From the NCBI GenBank assembly GCA_020404895.1, contig JADBWK010000024.1, positions 1 to 64,000 on the forward strand: a stretch of DNA of 64,000 nt. Reading direction: 5' to 3'. Both the position numbers and the translations under genes were made by a program. Position 1 is the stretch's first letter; each line of letters starts with the position of its first letter. The stretch comes from Pseudanabaena sp. M085S1SP2A07QC. Lineage in GTDB: Bacteria > Cyanobacteriota > Cyanobacteriia > Pseudanabaenales > Pseudanabaenaceae. Below the pieces are notes generated by a model. It had not been told where the DNA came from, searched no databases, and saw nothing but the letters and a program-made list of their open reading frames with translations. Positions 25,889-38,979 of the stretch are shown in pieces.

Positions 25889-27854
25889 ATTTGTTTTCCA
25901 ATGAGTTTGTGGAACTAAGTTGAATAGGTTTCTTTTTGACATCCAACACTCGGTAAATTCCTGTTTCTTTCGTTTTTCCTTTGAGCGCAAATTTACCCAC
26001 AAACTCAGTCTGAAAATTATTATCCAAATGGCGATGCGTTTCTTCACTAATCAAAATATGGTGTGGTCCACCATCAACTTCTTTATTAAAGCTCTCTAGG
26101 CGCGAAGCAACATTCACTGCATCTCCTAATACAGAATATTCCAGTCGCTCTGAACTTCCTAAACTTCCTGCAATCACAAGCCCAGAGTTAATGCCAATTC
26201 CTGTCGAAACGGGAGGTAGCCCTTGGGCTACCCAGATCTCATTCATTTCCGCTAATTTATGAGCGATCGCTAAAGACGCAGCCACAGCAGATTGAGCATC
26301 GCGCGTACGTTCCATTTCATTGCTGTGGGGAATAGGCACACCAAATACTGCCATCACCGCATCACCAATATACTTATCGACCATTCCGCCATATGCTAAA
26401 ACTTCATTAGCGATCGTTCCCAAATAATTATTAAGCCAATTTAGCGTCTCCCCAGGGGCTTGAGCCTCCACCGCAGTACTAAAGTTTCTCATATCCGTAA
26501 ACAAGACCGTAACATATACTTCTTGTCCAATAATCCGCCCTTCTTGCAGAAATTTTTCGCGATTTGACCAAATAATATCAGCTAGCTCCTTGGAAACATG
26601 TCGCGAAAATAATCCCATCAACACTTTGCGCTCTGATTGCTGAATCGCAAGCTGATAAGCCATGACTAATACATTTGAAGCAATTAAACCCAATAGAGCC
26701 GAAAATAATGGAATCCACAGAGCCTGACCAAAGGCAAAATAGCTAGCCCAAATTAAACCACCTGTGCAGAAACCTAAAAGTCCAATATTTTTGCCAGCAT
26801 GAGCGATAAATACTGCCATTGCACCACCAGCGATCGCCCAAAACAAAATCCAAATATTTTCAATATCGTTTGACCAAACCTGAATAAATTTGCGATCGTC
26901 TAAAGTACTACTAATCAACTGGCTGACAATATTTGCATGGATTTCCACTCCATACATCACATCACCATCAACACTGACAGGAGTGGGGAAGCTATCTTTG
27001 AGGCTTTCCGCAGTCACCCCAATAAGGACAATGCGATCGCGCAGTTTCTCAGGATCAACTCGCTTCTCAAGTACATCAGTCGCTCGAATATGCTCAAAAG
27101 CTCTTGATTTCCCTCGATAGCGAATCATCATTTGATATCCGCTATCATCCTCTTTGCGATAAGCACCGTAATTTGCCGTTATTCTCGGAATAATTTGTTT
27201 TCCAGCCGTAAATTTAATTGCGGCTGGGTCAAATACAAGTTGTTTACTATGCAAATTTTTCAAATACAAGTTGGCAATCTCAAAGGCTAAAGACCCTGAA
27301 TCGCCAACAATAGAAGCTCGCCGCACCAGCGCCCCTTTATCTGTGGGTAAATTCACATATCCATAGCTGCTGATTTGTTCTAGATCTTTAGCAGGATCAA
27401 CGCCACTCCGACCTTCGACCGTTGCAATAAATTTAGCATTTACTACATTTCCAGCATTTTTAACGGCTGCAACCAGCTCACTACGTCCTTCCAGAACTGG
27501 TAAATCCAAATACTTATCAATGCCGATCACAGCAGGTTTGGCTACGGAAATTTGGTTAATCAGTCTGGCAAATAAGCGATCCGAAATTGGCCATCGCTCA
27601 GAATACAACTTAGAGAAGTCTTGAATATCTGCTTCCGAAATCTCGACAATCACAACACGGCGATCGGGTGGTTCGTTAAGTTGCGATCGCATCAAGCTGT
27701 CATAGACCCAGAGCTCCACTTCCTTAAAAGCTCCATTTTCCCTTAAGCCCAATACCCCCAAAGACAATGAAAACGTGATCAATCCAGCCACTAATTGCTG
27801 ATGATTACGTTTACAAAAAGCTCCGAAATTAACCAAAGTGGTAGGAAGTTTCAT
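25887..27854 (-). CDS. CHASE2-domain class III adenylate cyclase
   Basis: 655 residues. One N-terminal membrane helix (about 15-35) is followed by an extracytoplasmic CHASE2 sensor (about 40-330; 'DRRVVIVEISEADIQ', 'WPISDRLFARLI', 'RIVLIGVTAESLKDSFPTP'). Three membrane helices (about 335-420) come next, then a class III cyclase domain. The metal-binding aspartates lie in 'VLFTDMRNF' and 'KYIGDAVMAVFG'. Lys in 'MVDKYIGD' and Asp in 'YSVLGDAVNVASRLE' are consistent with ATP as substrate. It is likely to make cAMP in response to a periplasmic signal. Not obviously linked to its neighbours. Confidence 0.92.
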   Translation of the reverse strand: MKLPTTLVNFGAFCKRNHQQLVAGLITFSLSLGVLGLRENGAFKEVELWVYDSLMRSQLNEPPDRRVVIVEISEADIQDFSKLYSERWPISDRLFARLINQISVAKPAVIGIDKYLDLPVLEGRSELVAAVKNAGNVVNAKFIATVEGRSGVDPAKDLEQISSYGYVNLPTDKGALVRRASIVGDSGSLAFEIANLYLKNLHSKQLVFDPAAIKFTAGKQIIPRITANYGAYRKEDDSGYQMMIRYRGKSRAFEHIRATDVLEKRVDPEKLRDRIVLIGVTAESLKDSFPTPVSVDGDVMYGVEIHANIVSQLISSTLDDRKFIQVWSNDIENIWILFWAIAGGAMAVFIAHAGKNIGLLGFCTGGLIWASYFAFGQALWIPLFSALLGLIASNVLVMAYQLAIQQSERKVLMGLFSRHVSKELADIIWSNREKFLQEGRIIGQEVYVTVLFTDMRNFSTAVEAQAPGETLNWLNNYLGTIANEVLAYGGMVDKYIGDAVMAVFGVPIPHSNEMERTRDAQSAVAASLAIAHKLAEMNEIWVAQGLPPVSTGIGINSGLVIAGSLGSSERLEYSVLGDAVNVASRLESFNKEVDGGPHHILISEETHRHLDNNFQTEFVGKFALKGKTKETGIYRVLDVKKKPIQLSSTNSLENK

Positions 27855-27934
27855 GGCGATCGCTATAAGAACATTGATTCCACAATATTCTATCTACATC
27901 GCTAGATACTCATACATCAGCGAAATTGCGTGAA

Positions 27935-27973
27935 CAAAAAAAGAGTCGGCGCAAAGCGCCGACTCTTTTTTTG
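27935..27973. terminator. Terminator-like palindrome after gap2
   Basis: Perfect 18-bp arms (CAAAAAAAGAGTCGGCGC) around loop AAA, just beyond the gap2 stop. The core GAGTCGGCGC is the same palindrome as at 2077-2131 read on the other strand. Confidence 0.85.
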
Positions 27974-27978
27974 AGAAA

Positions 27979-28992
27979 TTATTTCCAGTTCTTAGCAACA
28001 ATTTCAGCTAAGTCAACAACACGTTGGCTATAGCCCCACTCGTTGTCATACCAAGCCACAACCTTAACCATGTTGCCACCCATGACCATTGTCAATGAAG
28101 AGTCAACAATTGAGGAAGCATCAGTACCACGATAGTCGATTGACACCAAAGGCAATTCGTTATATTCCAAAATACCTTTCATTGATCCTTCAGCAGCAAC
28201 GCGGAATGCTTCATTAACTTCTTGAGCGATCGTGGCTTTTTCCACTTCGACCACAAAGTCAACGACTGAAACGTTAGGAGTTGGCACTCGCAAAGCAATG
28301 CCGTTTAATTTACCAGCTAGTTGTGGTAATACGAGCGCAACTGCTTTTGCCGCACCTGTGGAGGTTGGTACAATGCTCAAAGCAGCAGCTCTAGCACGAC
28401 GCAAATCACGGTGGCTAGCATCAAGCAAGCGTTGATCACCAGTATAGCTGTGGGTGGTAGTCATTACACCTTTGACAATGCCAAAGTTTTCTAGCAATAC
28501 TTTAGCAACAGGGGCTAAACAGTTGGTGGTGCAACTAGCATTACTGATGATGTGGTGAATATCATGGTTGTAATCTTTATCATTCACACCAACGACAAAC
28601 GTACCATCTTCGTTTTTACCAGGGGCAGTAATTAGAACTTTCTTAGCACCTGCACCAATATGTCGGCCAGCGCCAACTTTATCGATAAATACACCCGTAG
28701 ATTCGATGACTAAATCAATGCCCCAATCTTTCCAAGGTAAATTGTCAGGATTGCGATCAGAAACTGTTTTGATGGTTTTGCCATTAACAGTAATTGTGGT
28801 GTCATCAGCACTAACTTCACCAGCAAATTTGCCGAGCATGGAGTCGTACTTGAGCAAGTGAGCGTTGGTACGGGGATCGGACGTATCGTTCAGTCCAACT
28901 AGTTCTATGTTTGTCTCTGAGCGACCAGCCCAGCATCTGAGAAAGTTACGTCCGATGCGCCCAAATCCATTAATCGCTACCCTGATAGTCAC
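27979..28992 (-). CDS. gap2: Glyceraldehyde-3-phosphate dehydrogenase, photosynthetic type
   Basis: 337 residues. NAD(P)-binding '[13 protein letters not shown]' at residues 8-20, catalytic Cys154 in [12 protein letters not shown], and '[21 protein letters not shown]'. The stretch '[19 protein letters not shown]' after the second beta strand is typical of Gap2, the NADPH-using enzyme of the Calvin cycle, rather than of glycolytic Gap1. Complete and well conserved. Confidence 0.93.
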   Translation of the reverse strand: MTIRVAINGFGRIGRNFLRCWAGRSETNIELVGLNDTSDPRTNAHLLKYDSMLGKFAGEVSADDTTITVNGKTIKTVSDRNPDNLPWKDWGIDLVIESTGVFIDKVGAGRHIGAGAKKVLITAPGKNEDGTFVVGVNDKDYNHDIHHIISNASCTTNCLAPVAKVLLENFGIVKGVMTTTHSYTGDQRLLDASHRDLRRARAAALSIVPTSTGAAKAVALVLPQLAGKLNGIALRVPTPNVSVVDFVVEVEKATIAQEVNEAFRVAAEGSMKGILEYNELPLVSIDYRGTDASSIVDSSLTMVMGGNMVKVVAWYDNEWGYSQRVVDLAEIVAKNWK

Positions 28993-29101
28993 TTCTTATC
29001 GCCCTTTATATAAATTTAACTTTTTACTTTAATCTGATGCTTATGATACCGAAAAACCGTCACCAATTTATTCTCTCTTAAAGCAAAATTTGAAATCTTA
29101 A

Positions 29102-29157
29102 TAAAAACCAAAAAGGTAGGGGCAATTCATGAATTGCCCCTACCTTTTTGGTTTTTA
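29102..29157. repeat. 28-bp perfect loop-less palindrome downstream of apcE
   Basis: Outer arm AAAAACCAAAAAGG, inner GTAGGGGCAATTC, with no loop (the centre is CATG). The outer arm recurs at 2077-2131 and the inner core at 49033-49066. Confidence 0.9.
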
Positions 29158-29184
29158 GATGAAATATGCATGGCATATTTCATC
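29158..29184. terminator. Small hairpin after apcE
   Basis: 12-bp perfect arms GATGAAATATGC around ATG, just beyond the apcE stop and followed on the minus strand by the palindrome at 29102. Probably part of apcE termination. Confidence 0.6.
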
Positions 29185-29197
29185 TATTTTTTATTAG

Positions 29198-32268
<3,071 letters not shown>

Positions 32269-32967
32269 ATGATGAATACTCCAACCTTACCAAGAGAGCA
32301 ATCTGCGACATCAGTAAGTGAAAAAACAGAGAAATCCAGACCCTTATCTGAAAATCGGGTCTTGCTTCATGGGGTGAGTTGGGAAACTTTTGAGTGCTTA
32401 CTTGCAGATGTTGGCGATCGCCGTAAAACTCTATTCAATTATATTAAAGGTAATTTAGAGATTATGTCTCCGCTCTCACTCCATGAAGGAAGCAGTCGGT
32501 TTTTCGATAAGCTATTGACTATTTTCGTTGATGAACTGGATATCGATATGCGATGTTTAGGCTCGCTATTAATGAAAAGCTCAGAATTAAAAATTGGTGG
32601 GGAGCCAGATTCCTGTTATTACATCAAAAATGAGTTGGCTATTCGCGCTCAAGAAAATGTCATCGTTGGACAAGATCCTCCTCCCGATCTGGTTTTAGAA
32701 GTAGATATCACCAATCCTAGCGATCGCCGTTTACCGATCTATGCTCTCCTTGGTGTGCCTGAAGTCTGGCGTTACGATGGTTATAGTTTAGAGTTTTTAG
32801 CTTTGCAGAATGGGGGATATGTGGCGATAGAAAATAGTTTATCGTTTCCGACTTTACCCGCCGCAATTATTGTGGAATATGTGCAGAAGCGCTTACTCTT
32901 AGGGGAAAGTAAGACTTTAAAAGAGTTTCGGGGATGGGTGAAGGCGATCGCACGAGGACTAACATGA
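32269..32967 (+). CDS. Uma2 family endonuclease-like protein
   Basis: 232 residues. Uma2/DUF820 family with the PD-(D/E)XK-like core 'GGEPDSCYYI' and 'PDLVLEVDITNPSDRRLPIY', then 'GVPEVWRYDG'. The family is abundant and mobile in cyanobacteria, with function unclear. Its stop codon is immediately followed, in the same frame, by the truncated Septu-like ATPase, so its arrival may mark the break in that gene. Confidence 0.85.
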   Translation: MMNTPTLPREQSATSVSEKTEKSRPLSENRVLLHGVSWETFECLLADVGDRRKTLFNYIKGNLEIMSPLSLHEGSSRFFDKLLTIFVDELDIDMRCLGSLLMKSSELKIGGEPDSCYYIKNELAIRAQENVIVGQDPPPDLVLEVDITNPSDRRLPIYALLGVPEVWRYDGYSLEFLALQNGGYVAIENSLSFPTLPAAIIVEYVQKRLLLGESKTLKEFRGWVKAIARGLT

Positions 32968-33849
32968 AAATCCGATATTCTGCCACTAATTTCTTATTAT
33001 GGTACAGGTCGCCTTTGGTCACAAAAGAAGGAGAAGAGTATTGAAACATTACCACCGAGAGCAAGACGCTATGGATATGTGGATTGCTTAGATCCTGCCT
33101 CCAATCAAAAACAACTTCTCAAATGGATGAAAACAATGGAAATTGCATCTTTACAGAGAGGAAGTGAAATTAATGTACTTTCAGCACTCAAACAGTCTGT
33201 AAGTGAGTGTATGGAAAACTGGTGTTCAGTATTTTATGACATTCATGAAGATGATTTAATGGCAACTTCTGATAATGGGAAAATATTGCCTTTTCGGATG
33301 TTGAGTGACGGTGTTCGGAATATGCTGGCAATGGTCGCTGATATCGCATATCGTGCTGCAACACTTAATCCTCATCTTAAAGCTGATGTTATAGAGCAAA
33401 CTACTGGGATTGTTCTCATTGATGAAATTGAATTACATCTTCATCCAAAATGGCAAGTAAGAGTGGTCGAAGATCTTAGAAGAACGTTTCCAAAAATCCA
33501 GTTTATTGTTACAACACATTCTCCATTTATCATTCAATCTCTACATAATGGCAAGCTAATTAATCTCAATAGTTCTCCACCATCAGAATATGAAGGTAGA
33601 AGTATTGAGGACATCATCGAAGATATTATGGGGATTGAGTTACCACAATATAGTCGCAGAAAACTAGCGATGCTAAATGCTGCTGAGGAATACTACAGAG
33701 TGTTACAAGAAGCGGAAAGCCTTGGGCAAGATAAACAGGAAGAACTTGATGTATTAAAACAAAGACTCGACGAGCTATCTATGCCTTTTAGTGACAATCC
33801 TGCCTATCATGCCTTTCTAAAAATGGAACGCTTGGCAAGAGGTCTGTAG
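32968..33849 (+). pseudogene. Septu PtuA-like ATPase, N-terminus missing
   Basis: The reading frame is open from the Uma2 stop codon to 33849. It begins 'LPLISYYGTGRLW', a motif found inside, not at the start of, PtuA-type AAA ATPases. It keeps the signature-like LSDGVRNML, Walker B VLIDEIELHLHP (DE near 33421) and the H-loop TTHSPF, with a C-terminal helical tail. The first part, including Walker A, is absent. A GTG at 33079 could start a 256-residue product, but it would lack ATP binding. Three bp later comes the start of a PtuB-like gene. Confidence 0.75.
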
Positions 33850-33851
33850 AT

Positions 33852-33917
33852 ATGCGTCCAATCTTAAGAGGTGAAAGACCACTTGACTCAGAAGGCAATC
33901 CTAAAAATTTTACGTAG
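33852..33917 (+). pseudogene. Septu PtuB-like HNH gene, first 21 codons only
   Basis: An ATG two bp after the ptuA-like stop opens MRPILRGERPLDSEGNPKNF, then one more codon and a stop. This is the usual beginning of HNH proteins paired with PtuA-type ATPases, which start with a short R-G-x-x-P-x-D motif. The HNH domain is gone; the sequence switches to an IS66 tail shortly after. Confidence 0.6.
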
Positions 33918-33930
33918 AAGTTCAAGGGGG

Positions 33931-34056
33931 CTAAGGGAGAAGAGAAGGTGGAATTTGCCCAGAACGAGCAGCCAAGATAGATTCAGCCAAAAAATCAAGA
34001 ATATTACGCTCTTGGAGATTCAGAGAAGAAACAACAGTGAGTAAACGAGAGACAAA
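33931..34056 (-). mobile_element. IS66-family transposase C-terminal remnant
   Basis: Read on the minus strand this gives 'FVSRLLTVVSSLNLQERN', then 'LDFLAESILAARSGQIPPSL', ending near a stop at 33931. This is the conserved C-terminus of IS66 transposases (LTVV..L..Q.RN.L.FL......G...PSLLP). Only about 40 residues remain. It separates the ptuB-like stub from the truncated hsdR, and it explains the 112-codon minus frame at 33931-34269, whose other half is antisense to hsdR. Confidence 0.7.
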
Positions 34057-36186
34057 CTCGCCCATGTCGCCCCCAGCAAACGCGCCGAACTCATCGAAAA
34101 GCGTAAAGCCTACGCCAATAACAAAAATATTTATTCGCTCCTGCTGCAATACGCCGCAGGATTTGGCAAGTCTAACATCATCGGCTGGACAGCACTGCAA
34201 CTCAAAGACCTGCGCCGCAATGGTGAATATGTCTATGACAAAATCATGATCGTCGTCGATCGCCTCCAACTCCGCAGCCAGATCGACTCAAAGATGCTAA
34301 ACATGAACATCGATAATCGGATGTATGTTGAAGCGAATAATAAGGCAAGTTTCCAAAAAGCCCTTGAATCCGATACCCGCCTCGTGATCGTCAATCTCCA
34401 AAAATTTGGCGCAGTTGCAGAAATGCTTGCTCCTGATACCATGCAAAAACTTTCGCAATTGCGTATTGTCTTCCTAATCGATGAGATCCACCGTTCCAAT
34501 AGTGGCGAACAACATGAAGAAATGGTCAATATCTTCGATGAACTGCAAACACCCTTTGACACTCAAACCAGCCTATTCCGTACCAAAAAGAATTTAATTA
34601 TCGGCTTCACCGCCACACCTGACGACCATACCCTCGCACGTTTTGGTGAATTTAGCGGCTATGCCGAAAGCGAAAAGCTCTGGGTTCCCTTCGATTCCTA
34701 CACCATGAATGAAGCAATTAAAGACAAATTTGTTCTCAATCCGCTCAAAAATATTATTCCCGTGGCTTCCAAGCTAGGGTTTAACCTTCCAAGCAATAAA
34801 CAGGAAGGCTTCGAGCAACCTAATTACAAAGATGTCGATAAAAAGCAAATCTATGAAGAACGCGAACGAATCAAAGAGATCGCCAAATACATCGCCGATC
34901 TCCTCGTAAAAGATGTCTATCCTAAAATTCGCGGCACGGCAAAAGCCATGCTCGCCGTGTACTCAATTAAAGCAGCGATCGCCTATAAACAAGCCATCAC
35001 TAAAAATTTCCAAGAAATCGTCAAACAAAATAAATACGCTAAATATGCCAAAGCACCCATTCACATCGTCTATTCCAGCAACCAAGACGAACAAAGCGCC
35101 ACAGGACTAAATGATGGACTTACCGAAGAAAAAGTCTTAGAAAACTTTGCCCTCGAGAAAAATGGCTTGATTATCGTTGTCGCCAAACTGCAAACAGGCT
35201 TCGATGAAAAAAGACTACACACCCTATTTCTAGACAAAGAGATCAAAGGCATTAGCGCCATTCAAGCAATTTCTAGAGTTAATCGCACCGCTAAACATAA
35301 AAATGAATGCAAAATCGTTGATTTTTCCTACAACAACGTCAACGTTCAAAATATCAAAGAAGCCTTTGAGCATTTCTCCGATGTTGTCGTTAGTGACTTC
35401 GATCCCTTCAGTGACAAACGCATATTAGAACTGCTATTCACAATACTGAAAAAATCTGATGTCTACGAAGAGTTCTTCAATATATTTGTGGCGATCGCTA
35501 ATGATGTCACTAAACAAAATAATCCCGAAAACCACCTAGATTTAGAAAGTAGCATCGAAAAATATATCGAAGCTAATCCTAAACCCACCGCCGACACCAA
35601 AGCCAAAACCGCCCAATATTTCACCATACTCAATCGCATCGAGTATGTGATTACCCTAGAGGCAAAATACAGCGAATCGAATCTTTTAAATTTCCTCCGC
35701 CTATTCAATAAAATATACAACCAACTACATCGCACCGATGAAGTTAAAGATGCGATCAAAGTCTATTTTGACAATCAAATCGGCATTATTGAAGTCCAAA
35801 CCCATCCCAAAGAACCCAAGATCCCCAAGTCGCCCAAAATAGCTGAGGGTAAACCGCCCTTTACAGTTCATCAATTTGATATTCTGACGATTCTCGAAGC
35901 TCGTAACGATCAAGAAAAATTAAAAGGCGATCGCATCCAAGAATTTGCAACCAAAATAGTAGAATTCTTCTCTTACGTCCAAAATTGTGAGGAAGGTAGA
36001 CGCTTAGTTGTCAAAATCAATTCCTATGTCCCAGAAGAAGAGATTTATGAAGAATTTGCAAAAATCTACACCAAGTACAAAATTTTAAATAGAAAGACTG
36101 TCGGAGATTACTTTTTCAAGGAAACCGAGGATCTTGTTAATAAACTTTGTGATGATTTTGAAGTGATAGTGCGGAATACTCATTGA
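34045..36186 (+). pseudogene. Type I restriction HsdR-like motor, N-terminal nuclease domain missing
   Basis: The frame is open from a stop at 34042 to 36186. It keeps the whole helicase/translocase: Walker A AAGFGKSN (34153-34176), 'VFLIDEIHRSN' (DEIH near 34480), GFTATPDD, 'KLQTGFDEKRLHTLFLDK' and 'AISRVNRTAKHK', plus a C-terminal helical region. The usual 200-300 residues with the PD-(D/E)XK nuclease are absent upstream, replaced by the IS66 tail. The first ATG (34246) lies after Walker A. No hsdM or hsdS is in the window. It is probably non-functional. Confidence 0.75.
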
Positions 36187-36555
36187 TTGAATTTTCATAT
36201 CAAAAACTATTCTGTGATTATGTCTGCGGATAAGATAAAAAAAACTTATTAAAAAAATCAAAATACAAACGAAAACTCATCATTTTGTTAGCCCACAAGA
36301 ACACCTCCAGCCCATTCTCAACAAGGATTTAAAGCATTTAAGTGGTCATGAAAGCGATCGATAACTATCACCTATAACCAATGGTAGAAATAAAAAGCTA
36401 ATTGTTCGCTTGGTTGCCAAGAACGATATGATGCGTGTTGATACCCTTGTGGGTAATTGAGATAAACGTAACTTGGTTGATTACCTTTAACTAGGTATAG
36501 GTTCAGGCGATCGTTTATTTTTTTGGCTGCAATCTTTAAGAGGTTTATTACATAC
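36187..36555. other. Upstream region of ferredoxin gene
   Basis: About 370 bp, A+T-rich. No ORF, hairpin or RNA gene that I can support; it presumably holds the petF promoter and leader. Confidence 0.4.
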
Positions 36556-36855
36556 ATGGCTACCTTCAAAGTAAGACTGATTAACGAAGCTGAAGGACTT
36601 GATAAAACTATCGAAGTTCCTTCTGATGAGTACATTCTTGATGTTGCTGAAGCTCAAGGCATCGATCTTCCTTACTCTTGCCGCGCTGGTGCTTGCTCTT
36701 CTTGTGCTGGCAAAATCGTTAAGGGTGAGATTGATCAAGGCGATCAGTCCTTCTTGGATGACGAGCAAATCGAAGCTGGCTACGCTCTCCTGTGCGTAAC
36801 CTATGCTCAGTCTGATTGTGAAATCTTGACTCACCAAGAAGAAGCTCTCTACTAA
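36556..36855 (+). CDS. petF: Plant-type [2Fe-2S] ferredoxin
   Basis: 99 residues from the ATG at 36556; the longer frame to 36523 is unlikely given the conserved MATFKVRLI start. The cluster cysteines are Cys42, Cys47, Cys50 and Cys80 (CRAGACSSC and LLC). It accepts electrons from photosystem I (docking on PsaD, also in this window) and passes them to FNR and other enzymes. It ends in a LTHQEEALY tail, typical of photosynthetic ferredoxin I. Confidence 0.96.
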   Translation: MATFKVRLINEAEGLDKTIEVPSDEYILDVAEAQGIDLPYSCRAGACSSCAGKIVKGEIDQGDQSFLDDEQIEAGYALLCVTYAQSDCEILTHQEEALY

Positions 36856-36878
36856 TCGCTTCTTTTCATAAATTTTTT

Positions 36879-36924
36879 AAAAGCTCCGATCGCTAGTACT
36901 TTATATGCAACGCTCGGAGCTTTT
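36879..36924 (+). terminator. Terminator after petF
   Basis: AAAAGCTCCGA pairs with TCGGAGCTTTT across a 24-nt loop, followed by T-rich sequence, 24 bp after the petF stop. Confidence 0.75.
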
Positions 36925-36942
36925 TCATTAATTCTTATTTTG

Positions 36943-37039
36943 AAAACTGGTTTTCTGAAAGCCTTCCGCAAACAAGCTTTCAGAAAACCAGTTTTGTGTT
37001 CTTCAGCGCCTGCGGCGCTGAAGAACACAAAACTGGTTT
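36943..37039. repeat. Two hairpins sharing a middle arm
   Basis: Hairpin 1 pairs 36943-36962 with 36976-36995 (20 bp, TTTTGAAAGC-family tip, here TTCTGAAAGC). Hairpin 2 pairs 36985-37010 with 37014-37039 (26 bp perfect, loop TGC). The segment 36985-36995 belongs to both, so only one full stem can form at a time. The same design occurs at 40549-40647. It lies between petF and murJ. Confidence 0.88.
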
Positions 37040-37164
37040 CATACAGCGATTGCTAGATTTTGATGCAAGCTTTAACGTGAGTGGTATTTTGATGATACAT
37101 TTCTCAAAGTCTAAACTGCAAAGAGGCATCACCAATTTTGTCTAGCAACGAAGAAGAAATCGAC

Positions 37165-38859
37165 ATGGAAATGCAGGAATTACAATCCACTGCAAAATCT
37201 GCTAAGCGATCGCTACTCAATATCGCTACGATTGTGGCGATCGCAACTTTGTTGAGCAAAATATTTGGATTACTGCGTCAAGTGGCGATCGCGGCAGCTT
37301 TTGGAAACGGTACTGCCTACGGAGCTTACAACTTCGCCTACGTGATTCCAGGCTTCTTGCTAATCTTACTTGGCGGCATTAATGGGCCATTTCACAGCGC
37401 GATCGTTAGTGTTTTAGCAAAACGCGATCGCAAAGAAGTTGCAGCAATCATCGATAGCATCACCACCATCGTTACGGGGATTCTCTTGCTGGTGAGTGTT
37501 GCGCTAGTAATTTTTGCAGAACCATTGATGCATCTAGTAGCCCCAGGGTTATTTATCCCAGAAGCAGATTTACTCGCCAAAGGAATTACCCCTGAAACCA
37601 TTCAAAACCTAAAGATTACTAAGGACATTGCGATCCAGCAGTTTCAGATCATGGCTCCAATGGCAGTTTTGGCCGGACTAGTGGGGATCGGCTTTGGAGC
37701 TTTAAATGCTGCTGATGCTTATTGGCTACCTTCGGTCAGCCCTATATTTTCTAGCTTGACAGTGCTCATTGGCATCGGTGGCTTGTACATGGTAGTGGGC
37801 AGCAAGATTTTACTACCAGAAAATGCGGTGCTAGGCGGTGCGGTGCTTGCTTGGTCAACTCTAGCAGGAGCAGTTTTGCAATGGCTGGTGCAATTACCTA
37901 TACAGCTCAAAGCTGGTATGGGTGGATTTAAGCTAAGGTTTGACTTTCAGCGCACTGAAGTCAAAGAAGTCTTAAAAATTATGATCCCCGCCACTTTTTC
38001 ATCGGGGATGCTGCAAATTAATGTCTGGACAGATTTGTTTTTTGCTTCTTTCATTCCCAATGCAGCGGCGGCAGTGTCGGCAATGGGCTATGCGGGGTTA
38101 TTAGTGCAAACGCCTCTGGGAATTTTGTCGAATGTGATCCTTGTACCGCTGTTTCCTGTTCTTTCTAAGCTAACTGATCCCGAAAATTGGGACGAACTGA
38201 AACAACGAATTCGTCAAGGACTGATGCTCACGGCTCTTACGATGTTGCCAATTAGTGCAGTGATGGTAGCACTGGCTTTGCCGATTTCTCAGGTGGTTTA
38301 TGAGCGCTATGCTTTCGATGCTGAGGCTTCACGGCTCACTGCTGTAGTTTTAATGGCTTATGCGGTGGGCATGTTTGTGTACTTAGGTCGCGATGTTTTG
38401 GTGCGGGTGTTTTATGCCCTTGGCGATGGCGACACACCTTTTAAGATCAGCATTGTGAATATTTTTCTGAATGGACTATTTGATTATTTGTTAGTCCAAA
38501 GATTTGGAGCAGCAGGAATAGTTTTGGCAACCGTTGGCGTGAATGTGATCTCCATGCTAGCGATGATGTATTTCCTCGATCGCCGTCTGAATGGAATGCC
38601 CCTAAAAAGTTGGAGCAAAACCCTCTTGGGTTTAGCGATCGCCAGCGTGATCGCAGGTGGTGCAAGTTGGGGCGTTTATCATTTGCTCAGTCATAGTTTT
38701 GATAGTTTTGGCGCTGTGGAAAGATTTGGTGCAGAGTTGGGTGGTTTATTGCTAGCCAGTGCGATCGGGTTCACTATTTTTGGCGCGATCGCAGTCCAAA
38801 TGAAAATCCCTGAGCTCAAAGCCATCAGCAATCAAATCAAGCATCGGTTTTCACGTTAG
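37165..38859 (+). CDS. murJ: Lipid II flippase MurJ (MviN)
   Basis: About 564 residues from ATG 37165; TTG at 37138 would add nine and has AGAGG upstream, so the start is uncertain. Fourteen or so membrane helices of the MOP/MviN type. Family motifs: 'TLLSKIFGLLRQVAIAAAFG' at the N-terminus, 'PFHSAIVSVL', and 'LFPVLSKL' in the middle. MurJ moves lipid II across the inner membrane for peptidoglycan synthesis. No other wall gene is adjacent. Confidence 0.9.
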   Translation: MEMQELQSTAKSAKRSLLNIATIVAIATLLSKIFGLLRQVAIAAAFGNGTAYGAYNFAYVIPGFLLILLGGINGPFHSAIVSVLAKRDRKEVAAIIDSITTIVTGILLLVSVALVIFAEPLMHLVAPGLFIPEADLLAKGITPETIQNLKITKDIAIQQFQIMAPMAVLAGLVGIGFGALNAADAYWLPSVSPIFSSLTVLIGIGGLYMVVGSKILLPENAVLGGAVLAWSTLAGAVLQWLVQLPIQLKAGMGGFKLRFDFQRTEVKEVLKIMIPATFSSGMLQINVWTDLFFASFIPNAAAAVSAMGYAGLLVQTPLGILSNVILVPLFPVLSKLTDPENWDELKQRIRQGLMLTALTMLPISAVMVALALPISQVVYERYAFDAEASRLTAVVLMAYAVGMFVYLGRDVLVRVFYALGDGDTPFKISIVNIFLNGLFDYLLVQRFGAAGIVLATVGVNVISMLAMMYFLDRRLNGMPLKSWSKTLLGLAIASVIAGGASWGVYHLLSHSFDSFGAVERFGAELGGLLLASAIGFTIFGAIAVQMKIPELKAISNQIKHRFSR

Positions 38860-38907
38860 GCAAATAAAGAAAAGTGGAGATTCGTTCCGTCCTTCTTTAT
38901 TTTGGCT

Positions 38908-38979
38908 ATACCAATTCACAAAATGGCATAACTGGCATAACTATAGCTATGCCAGTTATGCCATTTTGTGAATTGGTAT
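38908..38979. terminator. 32-bp perfect palindrome between murJ and sbtB
   Basis: Arms of 32 bp (outer ATACCAATTCACAAAATGG) with a short imperfect tip around CTATAG. It lies between two convergent stop codons and touches the sbtB stop. The outer arm begins with the same ATACCAATTCA found at 6279. Confidence 0.85.

Noticed and set aside
33931-34269. A 112-codon minus-strand ORF taken as one gene
   Set aside because: Only its last 40 residues resemble a protein family (IS66). The first 70 are antisense to the hsdR frame, so it is a chimera across a junction.
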